Part shown: piece after piece, positions 9,352 to 21,489 of the stretch | Numbering within the stretch: position 1 is the first letter of the stretch | Layout of the letters: the number at the start of each line of letters is the position of its first letter | Source: Puccinia triticina | Taxonomy: Eukaryota; Basidiomycota; Pucciniomycetes; Pucciniales; Pucciniaceae | Direction: 5' to 3' | DNA length: 64,000 nt | Assembly: GCF_026914185.1 (NCBI RefSeq) | Contig: NC_070559.1 | Span: forward strand, 6,679,501-6,743,500 | Position numbers and translations under genes: made by a program | Notes under the pieces: model-generated | What the model saw: the letters and a program-made list of their open reading frames with translations, nothing else | Databases searched by the model: none | Told to the model about the DNA's origin: nothing

Positions 9352-11426
9352 ATGACTCGCACTCGATCGGTACCTGGCGTCACTCGGACGAGTTCGAGTC
9401 CCGCCGCAAGCGCACGGTCGCGTCCATCCAGATCTTCCCCCCCTCTGAGCCATCGTTCTCTCATCGGGTTCTATGCGGTCATCAGCGCATTCATCCTGCT
9501 GGCCAACTTGGACTGCTTCCTGATTTCCGCCCACGCTGCCTCTCCCTCCGCCTACTATCGCGCCCACAAGCATAAGCCCGCTCCTAAGCACATCATGCAC
9601 TCCCACTACTCCGGCTCTGACCCTCAAACTGGCCCAGGACCAGGGCCTGGATATCCCTCATCGGATTCCGACTCCGGCTACAATGATACCGATTCTCAGG
9701 AGAGTTACAAGAATGGAGCGGTTTCGGCTACGTACTTCGTGAATTGGGCCATCTATGGTCGCCATCACTTTCCTTGGGACGTCCCAGTGGAATCCGTCAC
9801 GCACGTGTTCTATGCGTTTGCCAATGTGAGACCCGAGTCCGGTGAAGTGTACCTGACCGACTCTTGGGCAGATGAGCAAGTCAGTAGCACCCCCTATTCT
9901 GATATAGCCGTCCACCGTAGTTTCATTCTTTAAACTACAAATCGAGACTGAATTGTATATCTTTCAATTTTGACAAGATACATTGGGCCGACAAGGGTGA
10001 CAGTTGGAATGATTCCGGAAATAATCTCTATGGTTGCTTCAAGTCAGTATGATGATCCTGCCCGCTGTGCTTAATTCTTTGGGCGACTGACACACCACAT
10101 CGTGCAACTGCCTCTGTACGAGCAGCCAATTTCGCCAGCTGAAGCAGAAAAACCGACACCTCAAGCTTATCATTTCAATTGGAGGCTGGTCCTACAGCGC
10201 CAACTTTGCTCCAGCGACGGACTCGCCAGAGAAGCGACAGAAGTTTGTGGACTCGGCGATCGCCATTGTGGAAAACTACGGCCTTGATGGCCTTGATTTG
10301 GACTGGGAATACCCCACCAGTGATAAAGAGGCCGACCAGTTGGTGGACGTACTTCGGCGAGCCCGTGGCGGACTGAACAAACTGAAGAAGAAGAAGAATG
10401 ATCAAAGCCCTTACGTTCTCACCATAGCCGCTGTAAGCATTTTCCCCCCACCTCTGTTTCTTGCCGGGTGACGTGCACCGACATCATCACTTGCCTGTGT
10501 AGCCATGCGGACCCAATCATTACAAGCAGCTTCACCTCAAGCAGATGGCTCGCTATCTGTCGTTCATTAACTTGATGGCGTAAGTTCTCCTTTGGCCAGC
10601 GCTCCACAAGGGCATTGCAATAAGAAGCGTTTTCTAACCTGCACCTTCAAAACAGTTATGACTATGCAGGATCATGGGATACACTTTCTGGCCATCAAGC
10701 AAATCTTCATCTGACGAACACCTCCGCCGTGAACCAGGGCAATTTTTCGACGGCTGCTGCTGTGGAGTACTATACCTCCCAATCGATTCCTGCCTCGAGT
10801 CTTGTTGTTGGCATGCCTCTCTACGGCCGCTCGTTCCTGGACACCAAGGGGATTGGACAGCCTTACAATGGTCTTGGCCAAGGTAATTGGGAGCCGGGGA
10901 TTTACGACTACAAGACGATCCCGATGGACCATGCCAAGTTGGTTGAAGATATGAAGGCAGTCGGCGCTTACACGTACAATCCGACCAACAGGGAGCTCGT
11001 CACCTTCGATACGCCCAACACGGTGCGCCGGAAGGTCGAGTACATCGAGAAGCACGGCCTGGGCGGAGTGATGTGGTGGGAGAGCTCGGGCGACAAGCAG
11101 AACTCGGAGGGTGCGCTGATTCCCCTGGCGGCGAAACTGCTGGGCAAGCTGGACTCGACCCCAAACCATCTCAGGTCAGTCGGAGATCGGATTTGAAGAT
11201 GAGAGCTATTCCTGATGATCGTTTCCTTTCTCTCCCCCCCTTTTGAAGTTATCCTGGCAGCAAGTGGGACAACCTGAAGAGCAACCATCCTCCGTCCAAC
11301 TCGTCCACCACGCCCGAGGGTGGGTATCGCGCCCACAAGCAGCGTCAAGCCCACCACACCCACCACAAGCACAGCCTCCACCACCACAAAGTGAAACAAT
11401 ACCACCCGGTGGAAGGCAGCTATTGA
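9352..11426 (+). CDS. GH18 family chitinase (class V type), membrane-anchored or secreted
   Basis: Six exons: 9352-9879, 9978-10042, 10126-10432, 10503-10579, 10656-11174 and 11249-11426, giving 557 residues with all GT..AG junctions in phase. Residues 36-63 form a hydrophobic signal-anchor or signal peptide ([18 protein letters not shown]) after a basic N-terminus. The GH18 barrel follows: [26 protein letters not shown], and the catalytic DxxDxDxE motif as [12 protein letters not shown] with E259 as the acid/base. Downstream come [24 protein letters not shown] and [10 protein letters not shown]. The enzyme hydrolyses beta-1,4-N-acetylglucosamine chains, for wall remodelling. The C-terminus is His/Lys-rich without a chitin-binding module. 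The start is the first in-frame ATG; an upstream non-ATG frame extension is ignored. A chitin-synthase activator gene follows 0.9 kb downstream on the same strand. Confidence 0.93.
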
Positions 11427-12070
11427 GAGTCTTGCCTGCCCCCTCCCGAGCATCCCTAGATAGATAACTTTGCGATCACCCTGCGCCGATGCGTGAAGAT
11501 GTACCCCCACCCTTGTGTAATCCTCCCTCTCCCGCAGACTTTTTACCCGAGCTCCCATCTCCCCTTGTTCCCCCCCAAAAAGAAAACCCCGATTGCTCGC
11601 CATACATGTAATCTCCATAATATATTTATCCATCCAAACATGATTCCGAGTGTCTTACAAACGTGGAGACGAAAAAGCCCAGCGCTGTCGTTGTGCTGTT
11701 TATTCCAGACGTGCTGTCTGCGTACATGACCCGCCTCTGGAAGAGCCCGTGAGAATGCTTCTTCTGTGTTTTCCAGAAGGCAGCTGTGGGATGTATGTCA
11801 GATGTTTCGCGCTTATTGAGGGCCGCCTGGCTGGACATGCCCAACCGACGGGCGCATTCTGTTCGGCTTGTTGATGGTTTTTGTGCGTATCGGATGGTTC
11901 GCGAGGCCAGCTGCAACGCCGGAGTGACTTGACGGCGAGAGCAGAGTTATGTACTGCAGATTAAAAGTTGGTTTTTCTGGCCAGACTCCTTGGGGCCGAT
12001 CCTGATGATCCTGAGGCTCTCGCCGTGTGATGGTTTCCAGAATCTGCCGGGGTTGCCAAAAGTGTGGTTT
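11427..12070. other. Intergenic region between chitinase and tRNA-Glu
   Basis: It contains the chitinase 3' region (C-rich, then an AT-rich stretch around 11600-11640 that could hold the poly-A signal) and no supported gene. Confidence 0.4.
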
Positions 12071-12152
12071 TCCGAGTACGGGAATCGAACCCGTCTCCTC
12101 CGCGCCCCTCGGCGGTGAAAGGCGGATATACTAGCCGATATACTAACTCGGA
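12071..12152 (-). tRNA. tRNA-Glu (UUC) with a short intron
   Basis: On the minus strand the ends TCCGAGT and ACTCGGA pair as a 7-bp acceptor stem. The T arm is ACGGG-TTCGATT-CCCGT. The D stem GTAT pairs with GTAT-like bases through G-U wobble. The anticodon loop CTTTCAC carries UUC, but its stem TCCGC pairs with GCGGA only if about 11 nt (12105-12115) are removed after position 37, the canonical site for nuclear tRNA introns. This gives a ~71-nt mature tRNA for glutamate. It lies 150 bp upstream of the next gene in the opposite direction. Confidence 0.92.
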
Positions 12153-12305
12153 ATGTGGTGGGGTGGTGCTGTTGGGGTCTTATACTCCCCTTGATTGCGG
12201 GTGGTGAAGGGATGAGCGCTGGCTGAGTCTCTGCAGTCGAAACTTCAACACCCACCACCCACCCATCCATCCAACTCCAACCACAACCACCACCACAACC
12301 AAGCA

Positions 12306-14714
12306 ATGGCCCACTCCTTCTACCAGAACCAGCCACGGCCCACCCTGCCACCGATCCCCCCACAGCTCAAGAACAGCCACCGCCCCCCACTCCCCCCCGT
12401 CCCCCACAACTACCGCACCCAGGGTACGCACCACCACCACCACCACTCACACTAACTGACACTGACACTCTCATCCACAGAACAACGCTACCAGGTACCC
12501 GCACCCATCAGCACCCCCTTCTCGCTGACCGCCGACAACCTGCGCCAGATCGACTGCTTCAACCACCCCCCGCCGCCACAGCCCCTGCGCTCCCACTCCG
12601 CACTCCCCCCGCGCTCCTCGCCCGCCCCAGGCTACCCCCCCGCCACCGCACCCCTCGCCCGCGCCCACTCCCACCAGAACCAGAGCCACGCCCTGCCCTT
12701 CCTCGAACCCAGCCCAAGGCTCGCCAACTTCCCCCCCAACCACCGGCAACACTCCCAGCCGGCCAGCCCCGGCCTGCTCTCGCCCAGCAGCAAGCCCATC
12801 GCCCTGCCCGTCCTCGACCTCGACATGCTCACCACCCTCTACGAGCTCCACTTCCGCTCCCAGAACGACCCCGCAGGCCAGGTCCAATGGGCCGCCAAGC
12901 TCCTCAAATTCCTCGAACGCTCCCAGGCTGCCGAGCCCGCCTCCGCCTCCGCCCCGGGCTCGCCCTCCTCCTCCGCCTCCTCATCCTCCTCCTCACGCGG
13001 AGGGAAAGCCCGGCCAAGCACAAAGATCTCCGACCCGCTCCTCGTCAAATACACCGACATCGCCCTCACCACCGTCCTCAAACACGCCGACGGGCCCAAC
13101 CCCCATCTGGCCAACGGGGGCGCCGAGGCCGTCTATCTCAGAGGCGACCTCTTCGCCACCGGCGCCTTCCCCTCCTACCAGCCGAAAGACCCCATGCTCG
13201 CCTTCAGGGACTTCGAGAACGCCGCCCAGCTCGGATACTATCTCGCCTGGTTCAGGATCGGAAGGGAGTACGAGAACTGCGAGGACTGGGACCGGGCCGT
13301 GGGCGCCTACGAGCACGGCCTGGCCTTCGAGGAATGCGCCTGTGTCTATGTACGTCCGTCTTCTTACCTCCCAAACTATATAACCCTGCCATACTGACGT
13401 CTTGTACAGAGACTGGGTATGTCCTATCTGCTCGGCCAGATGAACCTGCCTGTCGACATGGCCCAGGCAGTCGTCTATCTCAAGAAGGCGGCCCAGCTAG
13501 CGAGCGAAGAGACGCCGCAGCCGGCGTACATCTACGGGATGATCCTGTAAGTACCATCCCACACCACCCCCCCAAAAAGAAAGCCCACCACTGACGCTCT
13601 CTCTCTCTGTTTAGTGCGGGCGAGTTCGAGTCCCTGCCCCAGATCCCCCACGAGATCCTGCCCCCCAACCTCGGCGAGGCCCGGTACATGATCGAGAAGG
13701 CCGCTTACCTGGGCTTCGCAGCCGCCCAGTACAAGATCGGCTGGTGCTACGAATACTCGCAAATCACTTGCCCGTTCGATCCGCTGCTGTCCGTCGAGTA
13801 CTATTCGCTGGCTTCCCAACAAGTCAGTCATCTTCTGCTTAGTCGAAAGCCTCTGCCCCCCTGACGTTTCCTGCTGAGGTGTGTAGGGCGAGAGTGAGGC
13901 GGACATGGCCCTATCGAAATGGTTCCTGTGTGGGGCGGATGGATACTTCGCGGCGAACGAGCCGTTGGCGGTGACGTTTGCGGAGAAAGCGGCGCGCAAA
14001 GGGCTGGGCTCGGCGATGTTTGCGATCGGGTATTACCTGGAGGTGGGCATCGCGGGGCGGCAGGACGGGGGGCTTGCGCTGGAGTGGTACGAGCGGGCGT
14101 GGGAGGAGGGGGGGAACGAGGATGCGCGGGAGCGGCTGGCGAGTCTGGGTGCGGGGGGACACATGCTGTCGCGGGAGCAGCACGAGGACCATGTGGACGA
14201 GAAGCTGGTGCGCAAGCACACCCTGGCCGCCGCCCGGACGCCCGCCGACGAGCGGCTCGCCCGCGAGCCCTCCCGCGTCCGTCGGACCGAGACCATGCGC
14301 AGGGTCGAGATCGCCCGCAGGGCCGCCGAGGCTCCGCCCGCCCTCCAGGCCTCCCGCACCCACTCGCCCCCCTCCCCCCCGCTCTCGATCCCCACCACCC
14401 CCGGATCCGCCTACTCCCCCTCCCGCTCCTCCAACCCCAAGAACCTCGCCCAACGCACCGCCCGTCAGCCCTCCACCCCGCCCCACCATCATCATCACCA
14501 CCAACAAGCCTCTCGGCCACACCTCAACAACCACTCCTCCTCCGGACACATCATCAACAGACTCAACAGCTTCCAGCTCTCCGACAACCCGCCCAGCCCT
14601 ATCCCCCTCGAACCCGCGCCCCCCGCCGCGCCCAAAACCCAGTTCAACTCGTTCGCCGACATGGGCATCCAGACCGCCAAGGCCAAGAAAACCGAAGAAT
14701 GCCTCATCGTCTGA
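12306..14714 (+). CDS. SKT5: Sel1-repeat chitin synthase activator (SKT5/CHS4-like)
   Basis: Five exons: 12306-12423, 12481-13349, 13410-13546, 13615-13822 and 13887-14714, giving 719 residues. The N-terminal ~170 residues are Pro/His-rich and disordered. Residues ~170-530 contain Sel1-type helical repeats, for example AEAVYLRGDLFATGAFP, LAWFRIGREYENCEDW, AAAQYKIGWCYEYS and GSAMFAIGYYLEVGI. A Ser/Pro/His-rich tail follows. The protein ends in CLIV, a CaaX box expected to be prenylated, as in yeast Chs4. Family members bind and activate chitin synthase III at bud necks, septa and tips. The closest yeast relatives are Chs4 and Shc1, so the exact paralogue is inference. GC content is markedly high in the coding exons. 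The neighbouring chitinase degrades the polymer this protein helps to make. Confidence 0.92.
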
Positions 14715-16197
14715 CCCCCCTTCTCCTCCGCGCTTTTTACTCCATCCACCCTTGCTTCGTGCTCTGCCCCCCATTCTTTCGTTTTTGTCCGCGAGATTGC
14801 CCCCGCTTATCTGTCGTTTTCGCCCCGCCCGCCGCCGCCTCGGCGCCCGCCACTTGCACACCGCTTTTGTACCCTCGTCCGCCCTGTATACTTGCTTCAT
14901 GCCACGTGTACACACCCCCGAGTCTCCTCTCGCATCCGCATCCATCGTCGCCCGTCATCTTTCCGTGACTGTTTGTACACCCCCCTTTTGTCGTCTTTCC
15001 AGTCCATCGGCCCGCCCGCTCGGCCCTTCCTCTCCCTGTTTGTTTATTTGCTGTTGTTGTGTTTTTTGAGCGTCAATGAAAGTGCAAGTCCAAGTGATGT
15101 ATGAGGCGCAGTGGTCGGTCAGGAGGAGGTGAGAGCGTGTGGGGAAGATACAGGCGAGGAAGTCGCTTTGGTGGCGCGGGACGGTGTCCGGCACCGGACG
15201 CGCCATTTCTTGCCGGGCAATCTGCAACCTTTAGGAGGCCTCCAGATGCCCAAGGTCATCAAGAATCAAACACTCTGAGCAGAGCACTATTTCTTAAACA
15301 AGAAGCACACCAGAAATCATCTCTTAAAAGGCTTATCACTTCCTGATTTTGTATATGTGTTGCAGATCTCATGGAGTCAGCTTCGAGCACCTTACCTGTG
15401 CGCAATCCAGAAGCCTCTGGTTGCTGGGCGGCGAGAGCGGATGAGGGTCTTGGCAGGGAGCACAGACCGAGGGGGAGGGCAGCTCGAGCCGTCCCCGAAA
15501 TCAAGCGGAGATCAACAATGGTCCACCCACAAGTGTGTGAGGTTTAGGGGTCAAGTATTTAAGTCCCCTGCGGGACAGCATCCCCTCTTTGTTTAGGGAA
15601 TAAGGCAAGCTAGGCTAGGAAGGCCCTAGATGCGTTTTTCTTTCACGATCCCAAAGGCCTGTGCCGCTCAGAACCGGGTCGCTCTCACAGACGATCAAGA
15701 CCAGTGCCTCCTGCCCGCAAGCCAGCCGCAAGGCCTCCCCAGACCCGCAACTCTCACAGCCCCCATCGGCCCTGGCCCTGGCGATCGCACTCGCCGGCCG
15801 CCAAGCCCTCGCCGCAGACACTAACAACAATCGGGTGCTGGCGAAAACCCCTCAGCTCGAGGGAACGCTCGTCCAGCTACGCCGCCATTCCTGCCAGGCT
15901 GCTTTGTGGCTGAGCTCTTCAATCTAAACGGCCATTTATTCCTTGCAGAGACGGCGGACAAGCTTTGTATTCTAAACAAATGAGAATCTATGGATAGGAA
16001 TGGTGTAAAAGCCTTTATTCTAATTAGAGATATGACAAGGAGAGATCCTTATGTTTATCTGGACATGTTGAGACCAAAGAAAAGGAAGTTTTAATTTATG
16101 AATGAAAATAATTTGTTTTTTTTAATACCTGAGGAATGGGTTGAAGTGATATTAGGGGAATGAGTAAGTGAGAAAATTTGAAAAAAAAGTATGACTT
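14715..16197. other. Gene-free stretch downstream of the SKT5-like gene
   Basis: A pyrimidine-rich 3' flank runs to about 15080. The remainder (15100-16000) has only short, unsupported frames. The last 200 bp are AT-rich and form the 3' flank of the minus-strand gene that follows. Confidence 0.4.
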
Positions 16198-19100
16198 TCA
16201 CTTCTTCTTTCTCAATAAGGGTTCAAGAAGCTTGAATTTGGCAGCCAGTTGTTTCGATGTCCAGGTTTCTGCTTCTAGCAAGATTGGGTCGTGTGTTTCA
16301 AGGTGGTAGAGAGCCTTATACCTGAGATCAGCAAATCCAGGCCTTTTCTCCTCATAAAAGGTCAGTTCTTTCTCCATGCTGCCATCAACATCGCTGTAAA
16401 ATGCGCGGGGTACTTGGATATTCTGTCTATTTGTTTCCAGTTTTCCGAGCAATGTCTTGAATGCGGCGGAGTATCTTGGGCCATAATTTTCTACCAACCA
16501 GTGTCTTTCGGCAGTTTTATCCCAGGCAAGATGGTTGCAATCACTGGCTGAAACCATCCTGAAAAGCACCTTTGACATGTAATGGACCATTGCGAAATCT
16601 TGGAATGAGCCCAGCCAATTTCGGTCTTCCAAGCCGAGAACGAGGATGACTGTCAGGATCCGATTCATGCTGAGACCATTGGATTCCATCGATGAGATGA
16701 ACTTGTCAGAGTGAATGATGTTCCTGTATTGGCTTGTGTTTATAAAATTTTGGAAGATATTTCGGTCAAAGTGGACTGCTGGTGGACTCCTTGAGAGCAC
16801 TTCATTGCCTCCCAAGGCATTATTATAATACTTAATTTTGTTATATATATCAAGCATTGATTTGTGCTTGTAAACATCATTGTTCATCACATTTATATTC
16901 TTTGAGATTCCATAATGACCATACATGTCAAAGCTCTTTTGAAATAATCCTGATTGGGAATCTACAAACATGGAATCTAAATCTTTATCTGCAGCCCATC
17001 TCTCCAACTGAATCTTCAATTCTGGCAGGTTCATTTGCACTAGTTGTCTTGAGAGTGCTGTCATCCTTCTGAAGGCTTCATTGCTACCAAGACTGATTTC
17101 TAAACACTTGTAGATTTTTGTCATCAGCTCTTGATCCCCAATTGCAGCTGAGACAATCATCTGAAAAGTTGGAGAATCCATCTTTTTGATCCCAATGTGC
17201 TCTCCTTTCTCATCCACCTTCAACAGATTGGAAACATGCATCATGAGATTTGGATCCAGATTACTTTCCTTCCACATGTTCTTGTAACTCTCAACTTGGC
17301 TTGGCTCATCTGCAGGAGTGGGGGATGAAGCTTGGTATTTTTTCCAGATTTCATCGATCTCTGGGACTCCAAAACCTTTGGGGTGTGTGAATATCTCCTG
17401 GAAAATTTTACCAACATCTTCTTCAAGTTGGGGGTTTGAACTGAATAGCGGCTCCTTGGCTGAGAGCAACCCATCTACAACATCTTCAGGAGTAGTGTCC
17501 AACTTGTTTTCCACAAGTTCTGCCTTTGGGCCATTCTCTACAGTATTTTTCACCTTGTTCTTGTTTCCATTTGACTTCTTGCCAGAATTTGATTTTTCAT
17601 TTCCACTTGCTAATTTCCCTTGCCTGATAAAAAATCACACTCTATCTTAACTAGAGAATACAGAGAGGTGATAAAGACAAAACTTACTCAGTTTTTGTTT
17701 TGTCTTTATTTGTTCCCTTTAACAAGCCATCAATCATTCCAAAATTTGACCAGGCCTGCTCATCCTGAGTGCTCACTTTCCTGCAAAAGAAAGTTAACAG
17801 TAAGTGTTTGGAGATATCAGTTGACTTTATGTCACTTCTATTTCAACAGAAAACACATACTGTTTACGATTAGGACCTTGGGCCTTTTTTGGCTTTGAAC
17901 TTTCTCCCTTGCTTTTTGCTCCACTGAAAATTCCAAATAATTTATCTTATAAGCTCTTTTGGAAACAAAAACCATGGATCCTTCATTTTTCTAGATAAAA
18001 GGACTCACTTAGAAAATGCCTTTGTTTCTGCGGTTTGGTTTTCATCATTGCTGGGCTCATTCTGAGAAGCATTCAAAGAACCTAATTCTTTGTTTGAGTT
18101 TTTGAGCTCTTCAATCTCTTGACTTCCTTCACTCTTTTGATCAGCACTTGTTTGGATCATTCCAGAAGCAGGTTTTTCTAATTCTTCAGGTTTTCCGGAG
18201 GGCAAACATTGCCCTTTATCATGCTCCACAAGCTCCAAACTTGCAAACCTGCTTGGCTTTGCCGCTTTTTTCTTTGAAACTTGTTGCCAAGCATCAGTGG
18301 TCAGTGGCAACTCCTGAGAGCTCTGGGGGAGATCCCTGCTTGATTTTTCAAATTCATCTGGTGCTATATTGTTGTAAATTTTTTTCAAAGGTCCACTATG
18401 GCGAGTTTTAGGTTTTCTTGAGGATTTTTTTTTATGTGATTGAATTTTATTCTTTATTAAAGATGAATCTTCAGGACTGCTAGGTGGTAAGCCTTCTTTC
18501 ACCCTTCTTGCCCAAGTGTCACTTGGCAGAATTGGAGGAGAAATGTTATTCTGGGAGGAGCTGGTATCAGTAGGAGGTCTAGTACTCGCTCATAAAATAT
18601 TTCAAATAGGACTTACCGATTGGCTGGGTAATTCACCGGAAGAAGATGGCTCCTCGGAGCTTTGATCCTCATCAAGTGCCCAACTTACCTTCTTCTCGTT
18701 AGGCCCATTTCGATTTTTAGATGCGCCCAAAATACCCGGCTGCTTAACTGGGGGCTCGGATTGACCCGGTTCAATTCCAAGGTCGTCGCTGATTTCTGGG
18801 GTACTCGGATGAGCTCCAAGCGGGTCGGCAGAAAGCTCTTTGGGCAACGGTTCGTATGCTGGCGCCGCAGCCGAAAGGGTTTTTTTTTCGGCTGGCTTGT
18901 CAGGGGCAAACATTGCTACAGGCCCGGTAGATTCATAGTATGCCATGAAGGTCGGAACCACCTGTTCAGGTATGTAGAGATGTCCCGGTTCAATATGGGC
19001 AAGCCTGTTTGGCCCGATGCCGGGAAGCTGTTCGGGAATGCCAGCAACAATGAATGATCCTTGATGAGCTAACGACCAAGCATCGTTCATGGGCGGTGGC

Positions 19101-19204
19101 GCAGGGCTTCCCAGAACGGAAACTCTCAGACTCTTGATGAAGTGGATGATCGCGATGGAGAAGACGAAGGTTTTCACAACATGTTGGTGCACAGGTTTTT
19201 GCAT
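16198..19204 (-). CDS. Large secreted-like protein of unknown function (903 aa)
   Basis: Five exons on the minus strand: 19204-18617, 18550-18009, 17923-17861, 17780-17688 and 17623-16198; introns are 64-85 nt and every junction keeps phase. Residues ~10-32 (VVKTFVFSIAIIHFI then KSLRVSVLG) form a hydrophobic segment before a Pro-rich stretch, so a signal peptide or anchor is possible. Residues ~33-110 are ordered (MNDAWSLAHQGSFIVAGIP). Residues ~110-440 are Lys/Ser/Glu-rich and low in complexity, with SSSGELPSQS and GTNKDKTKTE segments. The C-terminal ~450 residues are helical and leucine-rich and end LLEPLLRKKK. No known domain is recognised. The architecture fits rust lineage-specific secreted proteins, including effector candidates, but that is inference from the N-terminus and genomic context. 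Confidence 0.75.
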
Positions 19205-20785
19205 CTTTTTTGATTTGATGGCCGAATGGCTCTACCAGCGGGAAAGCTTCAGCGAGAAGCCAGGCTATGTAAATAAATACGTAGGTTTTTTAAAGAAAGT
19301 AAAAACAAGGCAGTTTCTTTGAGGACTGCAGGATTCTGATGGGGTGAGGACCGGCAATCTTAGCACATACACTAACCCCGATGATGCTACTTTTGTTTAC
19401 GTAAGGCGCTGGCTATTCCTCGCAGCCTATAGTGCAAGTTTAATCTACATACAAAACCAACTTCACAAGCTGAAGCATGGAAGAGAAGATACTTCATGTT
19501 GGGTCGAGCCTCGAGGTACGTACCACTGACCACACAGGTCAGCAAGTCGTAAAAAGGAGGGGGGGAGAGGATGTACAGTATTTACCGGCTCACTTTTCAG
19601 TGATCTCTTTATAGCTCTTTCATGAAGCTGCTTGGATCCTTGATGCGTGATGATCAGAAGACACACTGACGCTCTTAGGGTTTTACATAGGTCGACATGG
19701 AACTGCCTTCCGTCTCGACAACAGCAAAGGGTCAAGTGTTACGGTGGAGAAAGCCTCTGAACGACCTCAAGGTGCTGGAATCGTTCAAACAATGTCTCGC
19801 CGAGCTTGACATCTTTATGATACAATGTTATGTCGATTAGTTTTCGCGGAGGGGCCCGACGCGAGCCGACAGTGGCCGAACGACATGACTAGCAAGCAGT
19901 TCGGAGCAATGATTAGCCTCCGTGATTGGTTTCTATTATATTAATCCAGTACCATGTACAGTTATCGCAGTTCGCTGAACTCAGAGAAGCTCGAGAAGCT
20001 CGAGTCTCCGCTCTTGGATGTCGGGAAGAGACGAGCTGATTAGACTGACATACATCAACTTGATATCACATATCCAGACAATTGACCAGAAGTGTGCAGG
20101 TGTGTGCAGGGCGGGCTTATGGGGAGCTGATGCGGGGTCTCCAGGACGTATCTTCCTAATATTAATCACATTTGCCTTTCGTCCTTTTTGTCTGTTTCTT
20201 GCTTTCATTTTATGACACCTACTGTCGGTGTCCTATCCTATCGCAATGTAAATGCATCATGATGATCTGCTCATAGTTTTATATTCTGGTTTAAATTGCC
20301 AGGACAATTTCTGTGAGTTGTGCCCTTTAATCTTTGCCAACAAGAAATGCATATTTCTGATGAATAGATGCCATAGAACCAGACACTCAAGCTCATGCGC
20401 GGGATGTGATTTTAAGCCACGCTTAATCGATGTGCGCAATTTACGCCTGTGGATTTTACCCTCAAGACATTATGGGATGCGGTAGAATTACGGTATGTGC
20501 AGGGCCATAAATCAATTTCTGATAAAGGCAAACTTTTCATGTTGGGCATGAATCAAAGTACAATGCACAAGCTAATAGAAATTGGCTTAGAAGCATCTCT
20601 GAGTAATAAGAAAAAAAAGTGCAAAAGTGAGGATTATAACAAGATTAAACGCGAATTCTCATGACAATGGATAGCAGAGCGAAAATGGTTCATCAAGTAG
20701 TCAGTAGGAGACTGTTGACGAAAATGATACGAAGATGGAAAAAGTTTATGTATGACTATGATTTGCTTTTTCTTTCTTTCGCTTT
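19205..20785. other. Gene-free stretch between two minus-strand genes
   Basis: The part next to 19204 probably includes the promoter of the 903-residue gene. The rest, AT-rich from about 20200, holds short unsupported frames only. Confidence 0.4.
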
Positions 20786-20915
20786 CTAATAGCCTGCATA
20801 TAATATCCTGAACAAAGAGAAATTGAAATTAGTGATGCAATACCGCCAGTGATTATACCTAATAATACAAGAAAGTTGGTTGGAATGTTTTTGCAGACAC
20901 CAAAGAGCAGTTTGT

Positions 20916-21480
20916 TTAAAGACCAGTATCTTCCGGAAAGTCAGGTCCAGGACGCTTCTTGCGTCGAGGATAATCGCTTGGCTTTCGGCGACCACTATAA
21001 TTATTGGTTTGGGCGTCGGTGGCATTGCATTGATGTACAATCTCAGAATTATCAATCACCAAGTCGGTGGAATGGAAGGCAATGTTATCTCGTTTTCCCA
21101 TCTCGCTCTTCGGCTTGACCAAGTTCAATGGGTCATTGACGTTGACAGATGGTGATGGACGCCCTTTGGCTTCCAGCTCCAGGCGAAAGTTTTCAAATAA
21201 CTGGTATGCTAGTGTCCAAATTAGCGTAGCGTGAGTTGAACAGTCAGCTTTCAGTATTAGGACTTCCATGGCTCAGATGGCGAAAGAGACAAGACTGACT
21301 GAAGTTTTGTACAGAATGTGAATACTGCTTCAAGGCTTGAATCTCTTTGCAGCTCAATTCAGAGATTTCAGAAACCGGGGAAGACTGTCCTCCATCCGAA
21401 GAATCGCGTATCGATGAGGGTTGAGTACTTTCAGATAGAATGCTGCCGTTGCTCGAGTGCTCCGATGGAGATTCAGACAT
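20916..21480 (-). CDS. Small hypothetical protein, Ser-rich N-terminus, 3' end uncertain
   Basis: Exon 1 at 21480-21300 starts MSESPSEHSSNGS and is Ser-rich. A 52-nt intron (21299-21248, GTCAGT..AAAG) joins in phase to exon 2 from 21247, encoding DCSTHATLIWTLAYQLFENF and then SVNVNDPLNLVKPKSEMG. The simplest model ends at the TAA at 20916 with a basic SGRRKPSDYPRRKKR segment, for about 170 residues. Just beyond, another frame encodes a convincing membrane helix followed by basic residues (IITGGIASLISISLC, then IRKRKKK). A further intron from about 20920 to 20855 (GTCTTT..TTAG) would join to it in phase. The family is not recognised. Confidence 0.5.
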
Positions 21481-21489
21481 GATCAAATA

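Noticed and set aside
13828..14968. Long minus- and plus-strand frames overlapping the SKT5-like gene
   Set aside because: They are shadows of a GC-rich coding exon; the Sel1-repeat frame is the supported one.
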